NCBI RefSeq assembly: GCF_963082655.1
Contig: NC_081554.1
Coordinates: 56,407,869 to 56,471,868 of the forward strand
DNA: 64,000 bases
From: Stomoxys calcitrans
Taxonomy: Eukaryota; Arthropoda; Insecta; Diptera; Muscidae
Reading direction: 5' to 3'
Shown: positions 58,101 to 64,000 of the stretch, piece after piece
Position numbering within the stretch: the stretch's first letter is position 1
Layout of the letters: the number at the start of each line of letters is the position of its first letter
Made by a program: the position numbers and the translations under genes
The notes under the pieces: model-generated
Databases searched by the model: none
Seen by the model: the letters and a program-made list of their open reading frames with translations, nothing else
Told to the model about the DNA's origin: nothing

Positions 58101-59227
58101 AATGTTGCCAGCATTAGGAGGGGAAAACCACCGTTAAAAATTTTTTGTGATGGTCTCGCCAGGATCCGAACCCAGGCGTTCAACGTCTTAGTCGGATATG
58201 GTAACCTTTGCGCTATGGTGGCTGTGAATAAGTTTTCTGCCAATTCGGCCATCAAAATTTGCAAAATGCCCCGTTTTTGTTAAACACTGAATTACCAGCC
58301 TTGATGATTTTGGTGATAGATAGCAAAATTTGAATGAAGTTGTGGTACATCCCATGTGATCAACTCAAATAAGCATTCTTCACAAGCTCCCGAATGTGGC
58401 ACTTCCAATTCACTTTCAGGTATTTAACTCAATCTGACATTCCTATGGTCTTCGCGTGGACCTCTCTTCGTTTTCCTAGTGAACAGTCATATCTCTGCCA
58501 TCTCAGGTTAGAGACTTTTGAGTATATTGGCATTCACTTTTCCTTTTGTGTTTTTTTGACCAAATTTAAACCAGACTTAATTTTCCCATATGTTCTCAAT
58601 TATCTTGTTTACATGCATCTCTTCAAAAATAACCTCATTAAGCTTTTTGGCAAAACCATTTAATTTATGCCTAGTTAACATATAGAATAGTTCCCACTCA
58701 CACTCACACACATACACATACGAACAAACATATTATGTGAGTGTATTATGATAAAAGTTTTGCTTATAAATAAAATTAACTTACCGGGGCAATTATCATA
58801 TTCTGGACAACAGACACCTGGTATGTATTTGGGAGTACAATCGTCACGATGGAAGCAAGTGACTGAACTGCATAAAATTTCACCACCTGTAAAAGGAAAT
58901 GGAAAGGAAATTTGTTATAGCATCAGCTGTGTGAATGTGTGTGGTGTGCTTAGTTTAAAGCAAGTGTAGAGGTGGGGGTTGTGTGTGTGTGTGTGTATTT
59001 CGTCTAGGCTAAGAATGAGACAACAATCAACTGGCAAACCATAACCACCCACTAAAGTGAAAAGAATAACATTATGGTTGTTGTTGTTGGCATTTGTAGT
59101 TGTGTTGAAAGTATGGGGTCCGAGTGTAACTTTCACACTTTACCTTGACAGTAGCACACAGTGCATGGTGTCTCCGGATCTACCAACTTATCACCATTCA
59201 AATAAGTTTTGCCATCCTTTTGGCAAT
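52165..59227 (-). CDS. VWC-domain protein with Ser-Gly repeats, 3' part (4 exons)
   Basis: Exons on the minus strand: 59227-59144, 58886-58785, 54268-53354, 53129-52165; all junctions are phase 1, so VWC and tail can be shuffled in frame. The first two exons form a von Willebrand C domain: DCQKDGKTYLNGDKL, CTVCYCQGGEILCSSVTC and GVCCPEYDNCPG. The rest (~625 residues) is Ser/Thr/Pro-rich, mucin-like and acidic, with no membrane segment. It holds DGSGEY, SGGGSGSGSGSGMGD and EDGSGSGSGSGAGEM, acidic Ser-Gly runs that resemble glycosaminoglycan attachment sites, plus a Gly8 run. I infer a secreted proteoglycan-like or matrix protein that may bind BMP-type ligands, as VWC proteins often do. The 5' end and signal peptide are not in the visible exons and probably lie beyond the window. 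Confidence 0.75.
54360..54750. repeat. 29-bp minisatellite, second array (~13 copies)
   Basis: The same monomer as at 21775-25275 (GAAATTTTGACAAAATTTCC, then TATAGAAAT) in the same orientation, with an interruption near 54530-54550. It lies in the 4.5-kb VWC gene intron and is joined directly to the 31-bp array. Confidence 0.9.
54755..57305. repeat. 2.5-kb array of a 31-bp minisatellite (~80 copies)
   Basis: The unit GGGTACTAAAACTACCCTTT plus a variable CCCCGAGGAAA repeats with a ~31-bp period. Each unit is a near-palindrome: AAGGGTA..TACCCTT, and the TTCCC..GGGAA junction can pair. Copies differ by substitutions and 1-3 bp indels. Three near-identical units in a row at 56102-56200 (GAGGGAATGGTACTAAAAGT) show recent local expansion. 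Open frames here are translated repeat. Confidence 0.92.
57306..57893. other. Unique sequence in the VWC gene intron
   Basis: Balanced-composition sequence between the minisatellite and the SINE. Short open frames at 57168-57431 and 57301-57543 start within the minisatellite and show no domain. No match to other repeats of the window was noticed. Confidence 0.35.
57905..58219 (-). mobile_element. tRNA-derived SINE, 315 bp with target site duplication
   Basis: The minus strand starts with box A-like TAGCGCAAAGGTTACC and box B-like GGTTCGGATCC, followed by the same body as the SINE at 2044-2359 and an end at TGGGCAAAATTTGCATTTTG. GGCTGTGAATA occurs at both 57894-57904 and 58220-58230 as an 11-bp target site duplication. 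It lies in the VWC gene intron, in antisense to neither gene: SINE and gene are both on the minus strand. Confidence 0.88.
58231..58784. other. Remainder of the VWC gene intron
   Basis: Non-repetitive intron sequence with short plus-strand frames (58394-58663) that show no recognisable domain. The donor of the upstream VWC exon is at 58784-58783 (G|GTAAGT on the minus strand). Confidence 0.35.
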
Positions 59228-59914
59228 CTGGGCATCAGGCCACATAGTGTAGTTGCAAGCAGCCACATCGACATCATCAACGTTGTTTGGCATTTATTTT
59301 ATTTTTGCATGTGGGCGCAACAACAGCAGCAGCAGCAACAGCATCAAAAACAAAGAAATAAAATAGAAAAAAAAGAAAATTGTTAGCATATTTTATAATA
59401 CTTAGAACGTTTTGCATACCAACTATGTATGTACTATGTATCTGATAAAAAAAATTGAAAGTCAACGAGAACAACAAACTATGGGCAAGAATATGGACCA
59501 CGTCCATGGCAAATTTTCATAAAAAATTTAAGGAAAGGATGGTGTTATCATGAGACGCCTACCTACATATAGCAACTTTAGAATGTTATAACTTTCCTTG
59601 TTCGAACATGGAACGAGGCGAGACAATAACGATTTATTAACTGAAGTTTCTCCGAGGTGGTTTTGCAGGGGGCCATATGAGTAGTGCGGTTAACTATGGT
59701 CACTAATGATGGCATACATTTTGAGAATGACTTTTCGAGCTAGGTTATTGAAAGATTGTAACAAATTAATCAGCTAAACTTCCATATGTCTCAGCAAACA
59801 AAGGGCTGCTGTTTTAACAAACATATCCTGCTCTTTCAACTACCAAATCGGTTTTTCATGAAGTATCGAATGTGGTGTTTTATTTCGTTTTCTATTTTAA
59901 TTTGTATACCCACC
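59228..59914. other. Upstream intron of the VWC gene, no exon recognised
   Basis: Contains a (CAG)n/(CAA)n tract at 59320-59342 and AT-rich sequence. The frame of the VWC exon is closed by a TGA a few bases upstream of 59227, so the coding sequence must continue in a more distant exon that I did not find. Confidence 0.35.
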
Positions 59915-60374
59915 ACCATAGGATGGGGGGTATACTAATCTAGGAGTTATTTTGGGGTGCGGCTCCCCAAACACATGGCTCTATATTGTGATTGGTCTAT
60001 ATATCCGTTTGGCGTAGTTTAGCCGTCACCCGACCCATATTGCCATAATGGGTCAATTGACCTATTCGATGTATTTTAAGGAGGAAAAGCGCCACCTAGA
60101 CTTGAAAGCACATTTTAATGTCATATTCCTAATCTACTCCCAAATACCTTTCATTTGAATCCCATATAGTCTTGGTCGCCTGATATGCCCATTTGGGGGT
60201 ATTTGGGGGTAGGACGACCTCCCATTACTTGGACTTCATTTTTTATGCCATATTTGTAATGTACTGACGAATACTTTTCATTTGATTAATTATTGATCGG
60301 AACATGGAATATACCTACTTGGGGTTGGGGCGGCCCAGCAGGGTACTTGGACCGACATTCTAATACGATATTCG
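59915..60374 (+). repeat. ~125-bp monomer repeat, short copy
   Basis: CCCACCACCATAGGATGGGG, then CAAATACCTTTCATTTGAAT, GCCCATTTGGGGGTATTTGG and GGGGTTGGGGCGGCCCAGCA. It is related to 62026-63780 and 26880-27075. No coding content. Confidence 0.6.
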
Positions 60375-62025
60375 TTTTTATACCCTCCACCATAAGATGG
60401 GGGGTATACTAATTTCGTCATTCTGTTTGTAACTACTCGAAATATTCGTCTGAGACCCCATAAAGTATATATATTCTTGATCGTCGTGACATTTTATGTC
60501 GATCTAGCCATGTCCGTCCGTCTGTCCGTCCGTCCGTCCGTCCGTCTGTCTGTCGAAAGCACGCTAACTTCCGAAGGAGTAAAGCTAGAAGCTTGAAATT
60601 TTGCACAAATACTTCTTATTAGTGTAGGTCGGTTGGTATTGTAAATGGGCCATATCGGTCCATGTTTTGATATAGCTGCCATATAAACCGATCTTGGGTC
60701 TTGACTTCTTGAGCCTCTAGAGTGCGCAATTCTTATCCGATTGAAATGAATTTTTGCACGAAGTATTTCGTTATGATATCCAACAACTGTGCTAAGTATG
60801 GTTCAAATCGGTCCATAACCTGATATAGCTGCCATATAAACCGATCTTGGGTCTTGACTTCTTGAGCCTCTAGAGTGCGCAATTCTTATCTGATTGAAAT
60901 GAAATTTTGCACGACGTGTTTTGTTATTATATCCAACAACTGTGCCAAGTATGGTTCAAATCGGTTCATAACCTTATATAGCTGCCATATAAACCGATCT
61001 TGCGTCTTGACTTCTTGAGCCTCTAGAGGGCGCAATTCCTATCCGATTTGGCTGAAATTTTGCATGACGTAATTTATTTTTACTTTCAACCACTATGCCA
61101 AATAAAATACAAGTCGGTTCATAACCTGATATAGCTGCCATATAAACCGATCTTGGGTCTTGACTTCTTGAGCCTCTAGAGTGCGCAATTCTTATCCGAA
61201 TGGAATGAATTTTTGCACGAAGTATTTCGTTATGATATCCAACAACTGTGCCAAGTATGGTTTAAATCGGTTCATAACCTGATATAGCTGCCATATAAAC
61301 CGATCTTGGGTCTTGACTTCTTGAGCCTCTAGAGGGCGCAATTCTTATCCGAATGGAATGAATTTTTGCACGAAGTATTTCGTTATGATATCCAACAACT
61401 GTGCCAAGTATAGTTCAAATCGGTCCATAACCTGATATAGCTGCCATATAAACCGATCTTGGGTCTTGACTTCTTGAGCCTCTAGAGGGCACAATTCTTA
61501 TCCGATTTGAATGAATTTTTGCACGAAGTATTTCGTTATGATATCCAACAACTGTGTCAAATAAGGTTCAAATCGGTTCATAACCTGATATAGCTGCCAT
61601 ATTAACCGATCTGGGATCTTGACTTCTTGACCCCTAGAGGTCGCAATTATTATCCGATATGCCTGAAATTTTGTACGTCGGATCCTCTCATGACCATCAA
61701 CAAACGTGTTTATTATGGTCTGAATAGGTCTATAGCCCGATACAGATCCCATATAAATCGTTCTCTCTATTTTACTTCGTGAGCCCCAATGGGCGCAATT
61801 CTTATACGAATTGGCTGAAATTTTACACAGGTCTCCAACATATAATTTAATTGTGGTCCGAACCGGACCATATCTTGATATCGTTTTAATAGCAGAGCAA
61901 CTCTTTTCTTATATCCTTTTTTGCCTAAGAAGAGATGCCGGGAAAAGAACTCGACAAATGCGATCCATGGTGGAGGGTATATAAGATTCGACCCGGCCGA
62001 ACTTAGCACGCTTTTACTTGTTTAG
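60375..62025 (-). repeat. Complete monomer element (1.65 kb, 153-bp period)
   Basis: It starts ATACCCTCCACCATAAGATG, with CCGTCCGTCTGTCCGTCCG at 60515. CATAACCTGATATAGCTGCC repeats at about 60813, 60965, 61119, 61272, 61424 and 61577, a regular 152-154 bp period; each monomer also has CTTGACTTCTTGAGCCTCTA. It ends GTGGAGGGTATATAAGATTC, GACCCGGCCGAACTTAGCAC and TTTTACTTGTTT. The monomers are much more alike than in the other copies, so this copy is probably young. Confidence 0.8.
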
Positions 62026-63800
62026 TCTCAAATACCTTTCTTTTGATACTCATATTGTGCCTATCAGTCCACTTTTGGTTTTGGGTGACGTTTTTGGGGT
62101 AGGATGTTTCCTTCAAGTCAAACCTAAACAATCTGTGAAAATATTAAGAAGATCCGTGCATCTGTTTTGGATTCTACGGAACGAACAAACAAACCGAGTC
62201 CCAAATGGTCATGTTGGGTCATATGCTCACTTGAGGCGTTTTTGGGTGTTAGGATTACCCCCATATACTTCGATCTGATTTTTTATGCCAGATTCATAAT
62301 CTACTCCCGTATACCTTTCATTTGAGCTCCATATTGACTTGAACGCCCAATATGTCTATTTGGGGGAATTTTTGGGTTTGGGGCGGCCCGATGGGTACTT
62401 AGACCCAAATTTAATTACCATATTCGAATTCTACTCTTCAAAACCTTTCATTTGATATCCATATTGTATCGATCGGTTCACTTATGATTTAGGGGTGTGC
62501 TTTAGGCATAAGGGGGAGGGTCCGCCCCCCTTCCGATATCAACAAATTATAAAGCCTATTCCTCCCTTCTGACCATATTCGTAGTTTACTTCCGAATGCC
62601 TTTCATTAGAGTCCCATATTGCCATGATCGTCCCCATTGGGATTTTGGGAGTGGTACGTCCCCGCAAATATTTCGCCTCGAATGTGAATATAAAATTCGT
62701 TCTCTACTTCCTTTCTTTTGAGCCACATATTAACATGGTTCGTAAATATGTCCGATTTGCTTTCGGTGGTGAATTGGGGTAGCAGGACGCTTTGCATTCA
62801 CTCTCTACTCCCAAATAACTTTCAATTGAGCCCCACATTGCTATGGTCGATAAATATGTTTGTCTGGCTTAGGAGCCAAACACTTGGCTTTAAAGCAAAT
62901 ATTAGATTCGAGGTATACTTTCAAATACCTTAATTTGAGCTTTGGATTGTCGGCAAATATGTCCAGTTTGGTGTTCCCCAAGCACTTGTTCCCATTTTTC
63001 GAATACCAAATCAGTTTTCTACTCTTAAATACCTTTCATTTTAGCTCCCTAGTCGTCATAGTCATAGTCGGCAAATATGTCTGACTTGAGGTGTTTTAAG
63101 GGTGTGGGCCCTGGAATAATATCAACTTTGTGCTCCACCTTCAAATTTCTTTTATTTGAGCCCAAATCGCCAAGGTCATCAAATGAGCCCTATTTGAGAT
63201 TTGTTATGGCGGTGGGACGGCCCCCAGACATTGGTCCCGAATATTGATTTCATGTTGGTACACTATTCCCAAATATTTTTCATTTGAGCCCCGTATTACC
63301 ATAGTCGGCAAATATGTCCGGGCTTGGGAGTGTTTATGGGTGGGGCGAACAACCTGAGACTTGGCGGTCAAAAAAATCACATTCGTGCTCTGCTCTTAAA
63401 AAACTTTTATTTGAGCCCCATATTGCCAAGGTCATCAAATACGTTTTTTTTCTGAGTCTTTTGGTGTGGGTCGGCCACCTAGACACTTAGTACTCAAAGT
63501 TGCTATCAGATTCGTGCTCTACTCGAAAATACCTTTAAATTGAGCACTTTATTGTCTTGGTTGGTAAATTTGTCCGTTTAAGGGGGTGTTTTGGGGCTGA
63601 AGTGAACCTCCTATCACTTGATCCCACATTTGCATATTAGATTCGTTTTCTACTCTTAAATACCTTTCATTTGAGCCCCATTTTGTCATGATTGGTTTAT
63701 ATATCCATTTGGCGGGCTTTGGGTGTGGGGTGGTCCCCTTAGCCATCCCAGCCCATATTTGGATACCACATTTTTGATTTTAGTGCAGACATAATTTCGC
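62026..63800 (+). repeat. ~110-130-bp monomer repeat array
   Basis: CTTTCATTTGAGCCCCATAT or close variants recur at about 62318, 62446, 62600, 62710, 62818, 62927, 63035, 63148, 63276, 63400, 63533 and 63663, with GGTGTGGGGCGGCCCC-like text between. The monomers are strongly diverged, so the array is old. Short reverse and forward frames here are translated repeat. It follows directly on the element ending at 62025. Confidence 0.7.
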
Positions 63801-63837
63801 TTGAATTGCATCTCCATCTTCGAGATCTGGCATTTTT

Positions 63838-63985
63838 GAAAATTAGGTTTAGGGGGAGGGTCCATTCGGACTCGGCTATGAAAAGGAGGACCCTTATCAT
63901 TGAGCTTAAAATTTGAATCGGACAGCACTCAGTGATATGTGAGAAGTTTGCCCCAGTTTCTTAGTGGATTTTTTTTATGGTAAAA
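63838..63985 (+). mobile_element. Partial tRNA-SINE copy at the window end
   Basis: CCATTCGGACTCGGCTATGA, CCTTATCATTGAGCTTAAAA and AGTTTGCCCCAGTTTCTTAG match, in order, the SINE body of 57905-58219 read on its sense strand. The tRNA-like half is missing. Confidence 0.7.
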
Positions 63986-64000
63986 TTTACATTTACTCTA

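Overview
This window is nuclear DNA from a higher (calyptrate, probably muscid) fly. The protein-coding genes have insect-type short introns with GT/AG junctions, and the best-recognised proteins (Integrator subunit 14, CFAP70, MEA1, PLAA) are metazoan. Most of the rest is a dense layer of interspersed repeats: tRNA-derived SINEs, (CAA)n-tailed repeats, non-LTR retrotransposons, Tc1/mariner elements and MITEs, elements built from ~150-bp monomers, and minisatellites. The species assignment is inference; no species-specific marker was checked.

Layout. 0.9-19.2 kb is a compact gene island with alternating strands: IntS14 (+, 2 exons), CFAP70 (-, 6 exons), MEA1 (+, 2 exons) and PLAA/Plap (-, 7 exons). 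The splice phases were followed by hand and every one closes in frame, giving predicted proteins of about 605, 1026, 195 and 789 residues. IntS14/CFAP70 and MEA1/PLAA are tail-to-tail pairs separated by only 130 and 509 bp. An orphan plus-strand promoter-like segment with a 228-bp tandem duplication and a strong splice donor lies at 19.9-20.4 kb, just upstream of PLAA.

20.6-36.9 kb is repeat-rich: a 3.5-kb array of a 29-bp AT-rich minisatellite (21.8-25.3 kb), a large imperfect inverted duplication (27.6-28.4 kb), and a nest of transposons in which an antisense endonuclease/reverse transcriptase LINE (28.4-33.7 kb) is interrupted by a mariner-type MITE and by a 2.5-kb TA-flanked element that holds another LINE and a second MITE. 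Arrays of ~150-bp monomers follow.

37.1 kb carries a small gene for a 99-residue secreted protein with its own TATA promoter. 38-51 kb is again repeats: LINE remnants, a third MITE, a degenerate Tc1 element inserted into a monomer element, and a 61-bp tandem array. 52.2-59.2 kb holds the 3' part of a minus-strand gene for a von Willebrand factor C domain protein with Ser-Gly repeats resembling glycosaminoglycan attachment sites; its largest intron is almost entirely two abutting minisatellites plus a SINE. 59.9-64 kb is monomer-type repeats.

Functional links. The genes do not form a pathway. IntS14 acts in nuclear snRNA/mRNA processing, CFAP70 in the axoneme, PLAA in ubiquitin-dependent membrane and protein quality control, MEA1 is poorly characterised, and the VWC protein is probably extracellular. 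I found no convincing new multi-gene system. The most unusual content is the repeat architecture.
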